The notes beneath the pieces were generated by a model. That model was given only the letters and a program-made list of their open reading frames with translations, had not been told where the DNA came from and did no database searches. DNA of 64,000 nt from Pseudophaeomoniella oleicola. Its lineage: Eukaryota; Ascomycota; Eurotiomycetes; Phaeomoniellales; Phaeomoniellaceae. The stretch is from the NCBI GenBank assembly GCA_003868215.1, contig QWDQ01000004.1, positions 372,001 through 436,000 of the forward strand, written 5' to 3'. Both the position numbers and the translations under genes were made by a program. Shown here piece by piece: positions 23,149-34,638 of the stretch (position 1 is the first letter of the stretch; the number at the start of each line of letters is the position of its first letter).

Positions 23149-25050
23149 CTAAGATAAAGCCGTGCCATCTCGATACAGCCTCTTGTTTCTCAATAAAATC
23201 CGGCTTTTCTTTGAAAATCTCGGTAGCTCAATGTCTGAGTTCCATGATTGCTTGGCTCGAGCTTCTTCATCCTCGATTTCTCTTTCTTGAATTGAAGCGA
23301 TGAACCAATATCTCCATATGTACAAGATGGTACTTGTCATGGGTATTGCCGTCGCGATGAACACCCAGATACTTGGCTTCGCTGTCGGCCAGTAAGGACG
23401 CTTGTTCCAGTCAAAGACAGGCATGGACATGATCGCCTTGCAAGATGATATTCGAGTAAGTACTGGAAAGCCTTTCGAGGATAACTGAACAATCTTGTGG
23501 ATCAGTCTGCACTTACCGCCAGAGCTGTTGCAGGTAAAAAGGCCATTGTGATCACAGACAAAGCCTTCATTGCAGAGCTGTCACGACTGCTTGCTTGGGC
23601 GATCTGGCGACTCGATTGGGCGATGTCTTGGTTCATTCGATTGGCCCTTTGAGCAATAAGGCTGTCCCTTTGGGAAATAAAGCTCCAGATCTGCTATCCT
23701 ATCAGCACTGCTCTTTGTACCGCAGGTAGCATTTGGAGCCATTGAGGGTCTTGCTGACGCTGGTAAGAAGGATGGAGGCTCCATCAACCATGGTGGCACC
23801 GTGTTCTATCAGATCATCGTAATCTAGTGACAGACTACTTATGTGTTCCCGGATCGAAGCCCCTACTGTTCGGAAGTTTTCATCAAGTTGCTCGTGGCTT
23901 TGATGAGCATTGTCAAAATCATCAACCATTTCCAACATTTTGTCAAGTTGCGTACGGACCGAGCGTAGATGCCGTCTCAACTTGCTGTGCTTCCAGACCA
24001 TGGAGAAGAGGACAGCGCTTCTATCCCCAAAGTCCGGAGCATGATCGCTCTCTTCGGAACCTGAGTCTTGACGCCGGCTCATAATCCTCGAGGTATCGAC
24101 GACTTCATGATACACATTCATATATCTCTCTAGAAATGCTCGGTAGATACTGCCTAATTTCTGGTACTGCAATTCTGTGAGGAGCGTGGCAAGGACCATG
24201 GGATGACCAATATGACTTTTACTACCTTCAAGCCATTGTATAATCCAAGGTATGTCTTCAGGAAGGCACCCGTGTAAGAGCGCAGTCGATTTGCGGTCTT
24301 TCACGCTGTAAGCCACTCCCAAGGCAAGGTCGTCAGGCAGGTCACGCGCAGTTCGCAGCGTAAAAGCTGAAGAACTGCGTCAGCTCGCTCTAAGAGGCGT
24401 TACCGGGCAAGCTTACTGATGTTCTCCGGCAACTTGTCATTTGCCTCAATTCGCATCCTTGAGAGAAGGGAATGTTCGCGTACGGAACCCACAAGTCTAG
24501 AGAATTCGGCTGGTAAGTGCAACGCCTGCAGAAGGCGTTCGAATGTGCCCTTCGTAAAACCAAAATAACAAAGGTCGAACCAAGATGGGCAGTCTGCTTT
24601 GTCGTCATCGTTCAAAAATGTTTCTGGGGACGGCCTATCGACACAACGATTGCTCAAGCTAAGTCTTATTAGCGATGACCGACCATGCAATGGAGCATCC
24701 TAACATCAACTCCAAGGCATTCTGGCAATCATTATTCCCTGACAATCTCTTCTAGTATGTTAACTTGACCCTGACAGAAAGATAAAGTTGAAGCTCCAAG
24801 CTCGCTTACTGTCTGTAGCCAGCCTTGTATGTCCTGTTCATTGTAGGACTTGTTGAACTCTTGTGCGCATGGATTCTAGATAAAACATCAACAGTAATCC
24901 AAAGCTCGAATCCTTGTTATATGTTACAGTTGTGTGGATGTGAAGTAAAGTGCACTCCTGTGCTTGTGCGATTCCACCACCAGTATCGGTAAATTTGAGG
25001 CGTTCGAACAATCTCCCATCAACGGTGGTGTGCCAGTACAACCAGCTCAT
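23149..25050 (-). CDS. Fungal CorA-like two-TM membrane protein (5' end unresolved)
   Basis: Six exons join in phase: 25050-24928, 24875-24810, 24699-24417, 24366-23759, 23690-23517 and 23436-23149, giving about 513 residues. Introns are 50-110 bp; that at 23758-23691 uses a weak GTCAGC donor. The C-terminal part is diagnostic: a long helical region ending SRDSSAMKALSVITMAFLPATALA, first TM, a short SMPVFDW loop, then a second TM (SIWVFIATAIPMTSTILYIW) and a charged tail. This is the architecture of CorA-type Mg2+ channels and of the large fungal CorA-like family, in which the GMN selectivity motif is absent; here the loop also lacks GMN, so ion transport is doubtful. A CTAAC branch and CAG just before 25050 imply at least one more 5' exon, perhaps reaching 25.46 kb. 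Confidence 0.65.
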
Positions 25051-25824
25051 CCTGATCGTGTTAGGAGATAGTATTCATAATGAGTAACCGTCATCCAGGA
25101 AAATGGGTGGCAATGGTCCGGACGACAGAGAGGGCATTTCGATGATAATCTTCACAACATCGCCCTTTACAAGACTCCAAAGCCTGATCTAAGACTAAGC
25201 GAACGAAGCACTATATAGTGCTCAGACACTAGGAGAATGCTTCAACGGCTCGAAGAAGAAACATGTGCGTCAGTTCGTAGGGGGTAGGCAGTAGTGTATC
25301 TGGCTTCTGGGCAGAAAAGAAATCTACACATGGCAAAGGAGGGGGGAGTCCTGGGAGGGAGGGTGTGTAATGGTCGACATGTAGCATTGCAAACGAACTC
25401 TTCAACCAAAAACAATGCCAAGCCTCGATGAAAAGGCGTACAGTGAGGAAAATACCGAACACCTGTCAGAGCGAAGTGTCTGGGAAGGAGGGTGTCGTCC
25501 TGGTACCTTCAATGATTCTGATTGACTCGATAGCCTCGGCGTTTTTGACGTGCCAACGCATTATCGCTCTGAACAGGAATCTTATAATCCAATCATGAAA
25601 AAGATCAGTCCAGGACCGTCTTTGTGACGATTGACCGAGATTGTGTCACAAGAAGGTATTGAGGAGAAGCACAGGGGCCGGCCTACGGCATGGCTTAGCA
25701 TTTTCCTTTTATGAGAATTCATCCCTCGGAGAATCGTCGTTCGAAGTTTTTCTTCTCACTGAACTCTCCTTCCACGGACTGGCAATAAATTTCAGTCAAT
25801 CGAAAAGCATGCTCGCTCTCTATC

Positions 25825-28175
25825 ATGGATTCGGAGGTCCCAAAACAAGACAAAATGATTGTGCAAGAACTCCGTAATCGCTATGTCAATAGACAGAAGT
25901 TGCTTGCGCTCTTGAACACAAAGTTTGGTTCAAATTATGAAGCAAAGGTATGTACCGCACCCGTGTGATTGTGATGCGAATGTGATGCGAAATTCCAAGT
26001 CTGACTGAAGATAGTTTTCGATGGACCGTTGGACGCTAAGAATTCCAAGAGAACTGACAAAGGTGATCATTCTTCAGCTTACTGTTTGGGCGAGGCTGAA
26101 GCAGCAGCTGACGATTCCAGAAAGAGCATGATAGCACAATAGAAAATTGACTGACACAAGCTGAAGTATAAAGACACTGAATGGATAAGAATCTAGATTC
26201 AGATTGAGACGTTTGTCTGTCCACGTACCTAGGTTATCATTCATCTCACAAACGTAGTACAGATGTAGAGACCTAGATAGAAAACTTATCGTGTGAATAA
26301 AGCCGAATCTTAAAAGTTCAAATAACAAAAACCGTCTTTCTAATGAACCAAATTTTACGCTGCACTCTTTTTATGCTTATTTTCATGAGCTGTGATAAGC
26401 CTGACCTTGTTGGTTTCTCCGGTAGTTAAACGATGAATGATGCATTCTACAATATGATCATTCAGTTCGGCCCTTGTGATATATCATTCACCTCACATGA
26501 AAGTAACCTTAGGCTACAATTCATCAGTGTCTCTGCAGCAGAAGGCTCACCAGACTTCTAACCCATCTATGCCATTGAAATCCGTCCAGTCGCATTGAAT
26601 GGGACTAAGATGCAACCCCAGAGATGATGCGTTTTCTCAAACGACCAGCCAGGAAGCGCTGGAGCGGGGAAGTGAAAAGGCTACGAACAAGTCTACAGGC
26701 GATCTGTGAGACTGGTACGCCGACCTTTGGCTTCAGACGTTTTGTTCCTGAAGAAGACCTGGATCGGTGGATTACAGATGCTGCAGTGGTGTCAGTCCTT
26801 CGCTCTCTCGGTTACAATGGAGAGAATATGGAGCGCCTTGCCTTTGTCATTCAGAATTTTGCGAAGAGATTGTTCGCAACTCTCGTCTGGATAGACAAAC
26901 TAGACGAGCTTCGGTTTCTTTTAGACAGTGGTCGAAGAGACGATTGGCTTCCATTGCTAGTTGGCGATATGGAGGTGTTTCTTGGTAAGCATACCAAATG
27001 GGATGAACCGACGAAGTCACACTTCATGAATACGCAATGGATGTTCTTCGCTCCTATCTTCACTTACCAAGGGCAGAACATCAATGTCCTGCCCGATTGT
27101 CCTCTACCGGTGACTTATGAGCGTGCTGAGGAAGTCATGGGCTCCAACAGTAATGTCATCCAAGTGTCATTACATCCCGCGCACCAACGTATCTTCGTTC
27201 CTACTAGAGTAAGCACTTTCATATTATAGCCTTGAAAACGGACTGATTATGGGGTAGCGTCGCCAAGTCATGCTTGCATTTAAGATGTTCCCCGGAAACA
27301 ATAGAGCTCTTTACGACAAGGAAAAGCAGGTTCTGCTCACTCTGAACAAGAAGAACAGCGCGAACATCATGAAGCTCATAGCATCTTTCACTTGGCAGAA
27401 CATGAATGTGCTTATATTCCCTTGGGCGGAAATGAGCCTCCGCAAACTGTGGAATGATCCCCCTTTGCCGAACGACGACGTTATGATACTTTGGATTTTA
27501 CGCCAATTTATCGGTCTGACAGATGCCGTCGACAGCATTCATCACCTCGACGGTAAATATGGGTCTACCACGGTAAGAGGTTGCCATGGCGATCTACACC
27601 CTGAAAACATATTGCTTCTTAGACTTTCTGATGACCCACGCATTGATGCACAGATGGGCACGCTACAAATCGCGGATATGGGTATGACAAGTCTGTGTGA
27701 TGCAAATTCAACATCAGATGTACCATATCCAACTGGTATGTATGAAGCTCCTGAGTGTCAACTCCGTCGTCCTGCATCACCTGCGATTGATATATGGTCG
27801 TTGGGCTGCATCTTTCTCGACTTCGTCATATGGCTTTTGGAGGGTCCCGAGGGTTTATTGAGCTTCGCTTTGGATCGTCTGCAAGCAGATCCCTTATATG
27901 GAGAGAAGGTTACAGACGACTATTTCTTCACTTTACTGGTTGATAGCGGTGCATTTACTGGCAGTGTAGTTCGATCCGCGGTTACAGACTGGATATATCG
28001 GTTGCGAGAGCATGGCAGGTGTGACGACGCGCTTGCAAGCATTCTGGATCTCATCAAAGATCATATGATCAAACCTGTGGTTGACGATCGTAGCTCGGCT
28101 GGCTCACTGCTGTTAGAACTAGACGCAATTCTTGCGAGAGCACAGCAGGACATCAACGTACGGGGCGGACGATAG
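25825..28175 (+). CDS. Protein kinase-like protein
   Basis: Core exons 26624-27208 and 27258-28175 (49-bp intron, in phase) carry a helical N-terminal region and a kinase fold. Visible: Lys in VMLAFKMF, catalytic loop CHGDLHPENILL, a DMG in place of DFG (LQIADMGMTS), YEAPE for APE, and DIWSLGCIFLDF. The key Lys, Asp, Asn and Asp are kept, so activity is possible despite the DMG variant. HGDLHPENIL is typical of fungus-specific kinase-like proteins often found in variable gene families. Two small in-phase 5' exons, 25825-25947 (ATG at 25825) and 26015-26062, probably belong, but the link to 26624 needs an approximately 560-bp intron with a weak acceptor; the gene may instead start at 26624. 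It is divergent from the CorA-like gene. Confidence 0.65.
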
Positions 28176-28655
28176 CGCTCAATCCCTACCCCTGATTAGC
28201 GTCGCATGTCCGATGCCGGACCACTCATATGTTTACAATCACGTCCTGGGCTTGAATGGATTGACTTTCACCCGCGCGATCAGATGCTTTGCAACATGGA
28301 GAGGGATGAGGGAAATGATCAGAGGCGCCCTTTCGCCAGCGGTCGCGAGTTAGCCCACAGTAATGCCACATTAACAATACTCCTGGCTTCTCTCTATTGA
28401 CCACTTCACTCACTTAGACGCATTCAGTAGTTCTTGTTTGATGAAGCAGAAACGCACATTCCTTTGGGGGCGAAAGGAGAGAACCATTGTGGACCAAAGT
28501 TCTCAGTCCTCATTCTCGATTACTGGATTCACATGTTGAATATCCCTCACTTTGCCACACCGTCGTAGGTGACGTCTGAAGTCCGCAGGTAGAAATTGGC
28601 GTCTTGAGTGCTTGATTTCTCCAAACTCGTTCCGACATGCATAGCAGCAAAATCC
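28176..28655. other. Convergent spacer
   Basis: About 0.5 kb between the converging kinase and F-box genes. It holds no supported gene. Confidence 0.5.
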
Positions 28656-29513
28656 TCATTCTGCTCTTGAACTCCGAAGGTCAAGGTAGGGTATCTCAAT
28701 GACGGCTATGAATCTTCGGAAATTATGTTCAAGAGCATCATCAAGTGGCATGAAAGGCGGTGCTGTAGAATGCTGCGACCCTGCCTCAGTGTTTTCGTTG
28801 TCTGTTGTAGTAGAGGATCCTATAGTTCTGGTGGCATGCTGTCGAATACTGCCAGTGCTTGCTAGTCGAGCAGTGTCTGAATCGACAAAGATAACGCGGC
28901 TGCGGTGGCTCTTGTGCGAGATTGTGTAGTGACCAGGGACGCTCTTCAGATGAGGTAGGCGCTTCAGGTTGGAAGCAGACACACCAAAAAGGTTCCGTGC
29001 TTCAGATCTCAAGATTGGTAGATAGTGAGGAAGCTGGGTGAAACAACGGAAGCAGACACGAGAGCAACTCAAAAGGTATAAGTAGCCGCCAAAATCGTCG
29101 CATGATTCACAGGCGGTGGAGGAGAGCTTGCCAATCAGCTGTGAAAGCCCAATATAGGGGGCTAATTCAGTGCTAAGAATGCAACGTAGAACATCAGGAC
29201 AGTGCCGAATAATATTCGTGAGTTGCGGTAGTCCGTGAATTAGCGCAAAGACTCGGCGGTTGATACGTTGGAGTGACATCAAGGAATGTATATCCAACCA
29301 AGCGAGAACCATGTTGAGAATCTCGAGCGGTAATATATCAAGACTTCCGAAGTCATACTTGGGCTTCTCAAAACTTCGGTGATGTGAGAGGGGGCATTTG
29401 TTCCGTAAATCTTGATCGCTGAGAGTCAAATCTCGGACCGATCGCATAGGACGCCAAGCGATTTCGTATCCTTCAGTATTGAATAGGCTGTCGTTGTCAT
29501 CTTGTTGGGCCAT
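28656..29513 (-). CDS. F-box protein
   Basis: A single exon of 285 residues from the ATG at 29513; the frame runs further upstream but with no ATG, so MAQQDDND is taken as the start. An F-box sits at about residues 57-95 (SLDILPLEILNMVLAWLDIH, then LQRINRRVF), the Skp1-binding module of SCF ubiquitin ligases. It is followed by a Cys-rich stretch, ACESCDDFGGYLYLLSCSRVCFRCF, common in fungal F-box proteins and possibly zinc-binding. No LRR, WD40 or Kelch repeats are seen, so the substrate is unknown. The tail is Ser/Thr-rich. Confidence 0.75.
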   Translation of the reverse strand: MAQQDDNDSLFNTEGYEIAWRPMRSVRDLTLSDQDLRNKCPLSHHRSFEKPKYDFGSLDILPLEILNMVLAWLDIHSLMSLQRINRRVFALIHGLPQLTNIIRHCPDVLRCILSTELAPYIGLSQLIGKLSSTACESCDDFGGYLYLLSCSRVCFRCFTQLPHYLPILRSEARNLFGVSASNLKRLPHLKSVPGHYTISHKSHRSRVIFVDSDTARLASTGSIRQHATRTIGSSTTTDNENTEAGSQHSTAPPFMPLDDALEHNFRRFIAVIEIPYLDLRSSRAE

Positions 29514-30117
29514 CGTTGAAACCCAGAATATGATCGCTTGGCAGAGTAGAGAGAAAACCAAGGGCAGTGGAAATCGTCCAACAGGGTACCTGACAGCGAA
29601 AGGGAAGGGAATGGAGTAGGGGAACGCTCGATGATCAAAGGGTAGGAGGTAGCCAGGAGAGGAGCGAAGCTGGACAATTCGAGAGAGGAGAGGAGTTGAC
29701 CCAGAAAACAATATAGAGAGCAGAAATGAGAGAGCATTGGTAGCTGTCTGGGCAGCGTAATGGAGAGACAGATGGGAGGAACGGAGGGCAACCAGCAAAT
29801 GAGACGTACGGTCCGTGATATGGCGACCGAACCTATGAGGAGGTAATGGCACGCATCTTATGTGTAAACAGTGCGGCGGCAGACTTCGCCTTTAGCAATA
29901 TGAGAATCAACTATGTCCATCTCTTGCTCGGAGCAATGGTCTGAGAGTCTGCTCCGCAAGGAACTCTGAGGTAAGAGTGATACCAAACGGCGCGCGCCAA
30001 GACCAATCGCTATACCCTGAACCGAGCTACACGAACATCACGGCAACGTAGTACAAGAACCAGCCTCGATTTGACAGCTTTCTCCAACCATTGACACACC
30101 ATTTTGTAATTGATGCA

Positions 30118-31830
30118 ATGGCGGCGCATCACTTAACAATAGTCAAAGCGTCCTTTACGGCATCTTTGCTCCGCCCAGAATCCGTACCTCTCACTCGCGA
30201 TTCCATCTCCGAGTTCCACACGCTCCTTGATGCTGCGGTCTCGAAATGTACCTCCAGCAATGTTCAGGTTTGATACCTACCTCTTCCGAAGTTTGCCAAG
30301 CGGCCATAGATATTGACTGGATGTGTTCAAAAGAAATGTAAAGCATGGGTGCTTACGACCATCGCTCCATTCCCAGCACGAAGCACAGCGTTTGGCAAAT
30401 ACTTAGCATCGCTGGCGAGACACCTTCCTATTGATGACCCCACGACAAAAGGCGCTCAACCGACAGGGCTCACACGCGCTACCGCCATATCACGAAGAAG
30501 GCTCCATATCTTGTACATCCTCAACGACTTGTTCCATCACGCGAAGCACCACCTTCAGGGCAACAAAGAATACTCAATTCTGACCTCCTCTCTGCAACCT
30601 TTTCTCGCAGAAATCACATCTTCCATCGTCTCTGGTGCGAAACCGAAAGTTCAAAGGAGACTAGGCGAATTGATCGAGATATGGCGGTCCGAGCACTACT
30701 TTGCTGGGGAGTACATCGCGAAGCTGCGCTCTATTGTTGAGGATGGTCCTCAAAGTGTGAGTGGTGGAGCAAATGGAGCAGCAACGACAGATGCGCAGTC
30801 GCGTGTGGCTGAGAAAGAACCGCCGTACATCATGCCATCAACCCATGGTGACCCAAGCACGCCATATTATGATTTACCAGCCGGCAATCTTCTCCCGCAT
30901 ATAATCCCTAATTCTACCGTGCCGATACGTCCTGAAAACATCAAGCCACTGCAGTTCGTTGCTGGCCCCGCGGATGAGAGCTTGGTCCATGCATTACGAG
31001 ACTTTATGCACGATGTGGATCAAATCGATAACGAGATGAGCTATGCAAGCAAAGGTGTGGACGAGAAAGGACTGGTTGGAGATATCAACGAGCTCGGACA
31101 AGTGTTATGGAAAGACCCAAACACAGGAGAAGTTGTCAAAGGTGACAGCTACTACGGTTGGAGTCGGGAGTTCTGCGAGAAGATGAAACGAAGGAGGAAA
31201 GGACAGAAAGGTGGGAGCCAGAGCTCGCGGTCCAGGTCGCGATCCTACACGCCAAGCATGAGCCGTAGTAGAAGTCGAAGTCCCAACCGGCGCAGAGATA
31301 GATCACGGTATAGCTCCAGCAGATCTCGTTCGCGGTCCCGAACGCCAGGACAGAGGCAATCCTATTCGCCGCCTGAACCAGAGAACGACAGACCTTCTTT
31401 CGGTAGAGGCATGCCACAACCGAGTTTCGTTCCAGCCTCTTCAGGTCCACCACAACCGCAACAACGACAAACTTCTATACCTCCTCCACCTCCGCCACCT
31501 CTACTACCCTTCAACATGTCATACCCACCAGCGCTCTCCGGCTCTCCACCAATCCCTTCCAACCTTCCGTTCCCTCCCCCTCCCCATCTCGGTCTCGGTC
31601 CAAACGGTTTGCCAATCCCACCGCCACGACCAGCCGGCTACATGGGACCATGGCCCCCTCCACCACCTCCCCCTCAGATGGGATATGGTCCCGGTGGTGC
31701 TGGTAGTCCTCCGCCCTCTCCCATGGGTATGGGTGGATATGGTCAGGGAAATCTTCCACCTCCTCCTCCGCCGCATGCAGGTGGTAGAGGCGGGCATTCT
31801 GGCGGTCGCGGTGGTTGGGCTGGGCGGTGA
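30118..31830 (+). CDS. CID-domain RNA-processing protein with RS and Pro-rich tail (CHERP-like)
   Basis: Exons 30118-30267 and 30334-31830 (66-bp intron) encode 548 residues. Splicing completes the CID: SISEFHTLLDAAVSKC...NVQ joined to KCKAWVLTTIAPFPARSTAFGKYL. The CID binds the phosphorylated C-terminal domain of RNA polymerase II. Downstream come TPYYDLPAGNLLPHIIP, a conserved GWSREFCEKMKRRRKG block, an RS-repeat region (about residues 350-390) and a Pro/Gly-rich tail ending in GGRGG repeats. The combination resembles CHERP-like and related nuclear splicing or 3'-processing factors, though no SURP or G-patch was seen. Probably nuclear. The donor GTTTGA is non-standard, but phase and domain continuity support it. 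Confidence 0.75.
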
Positions 31831-32177
31831 AACGCGAGATATGCAGCTACTACGCTGCCGCTCTTATTGACATCTCATGAAAACTTCTCCGTCTCACACC
31901 ATGGATTTCAACCGTCAGATGTTGGAATAGCAAAAGTGATAGACATAAGCTAGCGATGAGCATCTCTAGTGGCCCTCAAGTCTATGATATTCTAATAGCC
32001 AATAAGCATCCGCTTTCTTCATCTCCCATACTAGCCAGACTAACAATGACATGTCAACATCGACACAATTCATACCCTTCCTCTTTCATTCTTTTTCTTT
32101 TTCAAGACTTCCACAACCACACCCATCCACGCCCCTCAACAACCCAATGATTTCTTGCTCTCTCTGTCCCTCTTTCA

Positions 32178-33425
32178 TCAATACCCTTCCCCTCTCCACC
32201 TCCCCATATCCTCCCATGACCCCCTCAACCCTTCCAGCAGTTCCCTATCTCCCTGCTCCTGCCGCTGCCGCCGCCGTCCATCATCATCATAATCATCACC
32301 ACCCAAATGCCCCCCAACTTTCCTCCCCCGAAACAGCGACGGAATGACCAATCCTCCCATGTGAGGCGGCGCCACGAATCGTCCTTGACATTCGACGCCG
32401 CCCGGTTCGAAAAAAGTGATATCCGAGCATCCGTCTTCGGCGACGATCGGTCTGCCGTTGCCGTTTTCCGTTGTCGAGGTTGTTGCGCGCCAGTGGAATT
32501 GGAAGGTCGGGCACGTCTGCGACGGGGTGCATTCGGCGGGGATGCGATAGTGTGACCAGTGTGTTCCCATCGACTGTTGGAATCCGTGTTCATCGTGGTC
32601 GTTGGGTTCGCGCGTTGCCGACGGAACCCCAGGGGCAGGAATCATTCCTCTCAGTCTTGGGTTGATCAGTCGAAGCGTCCCTGTGAGCTGACCGGCAAGA
32701 TCGAACACGGCCCATACATGGACCAATCCTCTTGCCGACGACGCCATGTAAACTGTCATCGTCGCCAACCTCTCCTCACCCGCCGGTCCGGCCATCTGCT
32801 TCGGGACATCTAGCACCCATCTTCCGGTAACATCCCACCCACCGAATCCCGCGAAAGACAACACATCCTCATGCTGCTCGTGCGCCTCCCGTTCCAACGC
32901 CCTCATCAACAACCCCTGCACCTTCAACGTCCGTTTCATCAGCTCCGCCTCCTTCCGCACCTCCGCCACTCTCGCCGGCACATCATCAATCGGCCTCCCT
33001 GTCACCAAACACAACCCGTTCCGCGACATCTTGCTCCCATCGTGCGTGAACGGCGCTTCGACAAACGCATACCGCAGACCCATCTCCCTCGCCAGCATTT
33101 CCGCCCGAAACATTTGTTCCGTCAGGAACACGAAACACCCCTTGATCACCGTGTTCGCATCTGTCTGATACGTCCGCAGATCCTCCACCATCGCCCTCTC
33201 TTCTCGAACGCGTGCCCTATGGTCGCGGTCGCGGCCGCAAACTTTTGATGAAGTCTCTGCCTGCTTCTTTTCAACCCCATCTCCACTCTCTTTCGTATCT
33301 GATGTCATATGTACCAAAATACGAGGGATACTCATGACCCGATCCAGAAGATGCGCCTCCTGCTCTTTCTTCTTTTCTTTTGGACGAGGCATATCCATCG
33401 AGTCTTTGCTGCTGATGTCTTCCAT
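32178..33425 (-). CDS. Unrecognised 415-residue protein
   Basis: A single long exon starting at an ATG at 33425. The N-terminal 110 residues are highly charged (PKEKKKEQEAH, RDRDHRARVREER). The middle (about 115-330) has alternating hydrophobic pattern suggesting a folded domain, with GCFVFLTEQMFRAEMLAREM, SFAGFGGWDVTGRWVLDV and LVHVWAVFDLAGQLTGTLRL. The C-terminus is Gly/Asp/Arg-rich. I do not recognise the family. The length of the frame, codon pattern and convergent position after the CID gene support a real gene. Confidence 0.6.
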   Translation of the reverse strand: MEDISSKDSMDMPRPKEKKKEQEAHLLDRVMSIPRILVHMTSDTKESGDGVEKKQAETSSKVCGRDRDHRARVREERAMVEDLRTYQTDANTVIKGCFVFLTEQMFRAEMLAREMGLRYAFVEAPFTHDGSKMSRNGLCLVTGRPIDDVPARVAEVRKEAELMKRTLKVQGLLMRALEREAHEQHEDVLSFAGFGGWDVTGRWVLDVPKQMAGPAGEERLATMTVYMASSARGLVHVWAVFDLAGQLTGTLRLINPRLRGMIPAPGVPSATREPNDHDEHGFQQSMGTHWSHYRIPAECTPSQTCPTFQFHWRATTSTTENGNGRPIVAEDGCSDITFFEPGGVECQGRFVAPPHMGGLVIPSLFRGRKVGGHLGGDDYDDDGRRRQRQEQGDRELLEGLRGSWEDMGRWRGEGY

Positions 33426-33998
33426 GCTGTAGGCAAATATGGTGAAGAGATGTTGTATGAGTGAAAGGAAAAAACAGTATCGAAACGGATGAGTAGGAAG
33501 TCAGCTAGCTATTTGTAGAAGAAGAGAATGAAGACAATTCAGCACTGAATCCCAAGTACTTCATTGGTACCAGATTCTGAGTTATTTCAAACGAGACAAA
33601 GAGTGCATGTGGTCACTATTGCTCTTACCTCGTTCGGTGAATGCTCAATGATATGTACCCACTTGCATCGAAACTTGGAAAGGGAAGCAACGACGAGTGA
33701 AAGCAACTCTTTAATGTTTAACAGTAGATCGTAATATGGAAGGGAGTACTGGTGAAGTTGATGATACAGCATTCTCTCAAACGTCCCGTAATACAAGCAG
33801 TGGATGAATGACTGAACGAATGAGATACCAACCTAGCCGTCTAAAGCCAACGTCAAATTTGAACAGTAAAGATGCCAACATCTCGACAAGCTGATGCATA
33901 ATTTAACAGCCTTTCCCAACGTCATCATCCTGACAAAGAATACAAAAATGAAAGAGACCTCTCGACATTCCAGCACGGAACAAGATGGTCGAGCACCA

Positions 33999-34638
33999 TC
34001 AAGCCGGAGTCGTCTCAGCGTTTGGTTCGCATATGGAATCGTAGGTAGACGCCAGGAATCCTCCGTATGGTACAGTCACAAGCCAGAGAAGCGGCAACAC
34101 GAAGATAATGGCGATAATCAGGACCTTGAAATATGTGACAATGCTTTTTGTCCTGCATCGGAACGCCACGACTCGTGCCACCAGCACCGCTGCAAAGGTA
34201 ATGAGAATCCAGTGAAACATTCGGAATTGTATGAGCCCAAGGTTCGAACCACAGATGATCTGGGTTGGCACCACCTTTAAAATGGCCCAATACCCAATGT
34301 AGACGATGAAACATGCCAGCGCCAACCATAGATCGCCCGCCTCCGCTGTGACTTGATTCAGGGGGTCTGCTTGAGCTCTACGTTGTACAGCAGCGTTACC
34401 GCGTCCTTCGGGTTCGGTCCTAGTGGGATGATCATGATGATGACTCTGTCTGCTCTGCTGGGAATCGAAAAGGGGCGGATCACCGAAAGTTAGAGGGGGA
34501 GTACTCCCGGCTCTGAGGTTATTCGCAGTCCCAAGTGGTCTCGACTGGATGCAAATGTAAGCAAAGCAAAAGGAGTTGGCAAGGCTGACTCACTAGTCCA
34601 TCATGGGTAGCTGCCCGACGAGTACGTCGTGGCGACAT
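33999..34638 (-). CDS. Small three-TM membrane protein
   Basis: Exons 34638-34594 and 34544-33999 with a 49-bp intron (GTGAGT...ATCCAG) give 196 residues. A basic, Ser/Pro/Gln-rich N-terminal half of about 90 residues (begins MSPRRTRRAATHDGL) is followed by three predicted membrane spans: LWLALACFIVYIGYWAILKV, FHWILITFAAVLVARVVAF and VLIIAIIFVLPLLWLVTV. A short soluble tail follows. No family is recognised; the layout resembles small ER or Golgi membrane proteins. The choice of start is supported by splice phase only. Confidence 0.55.
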
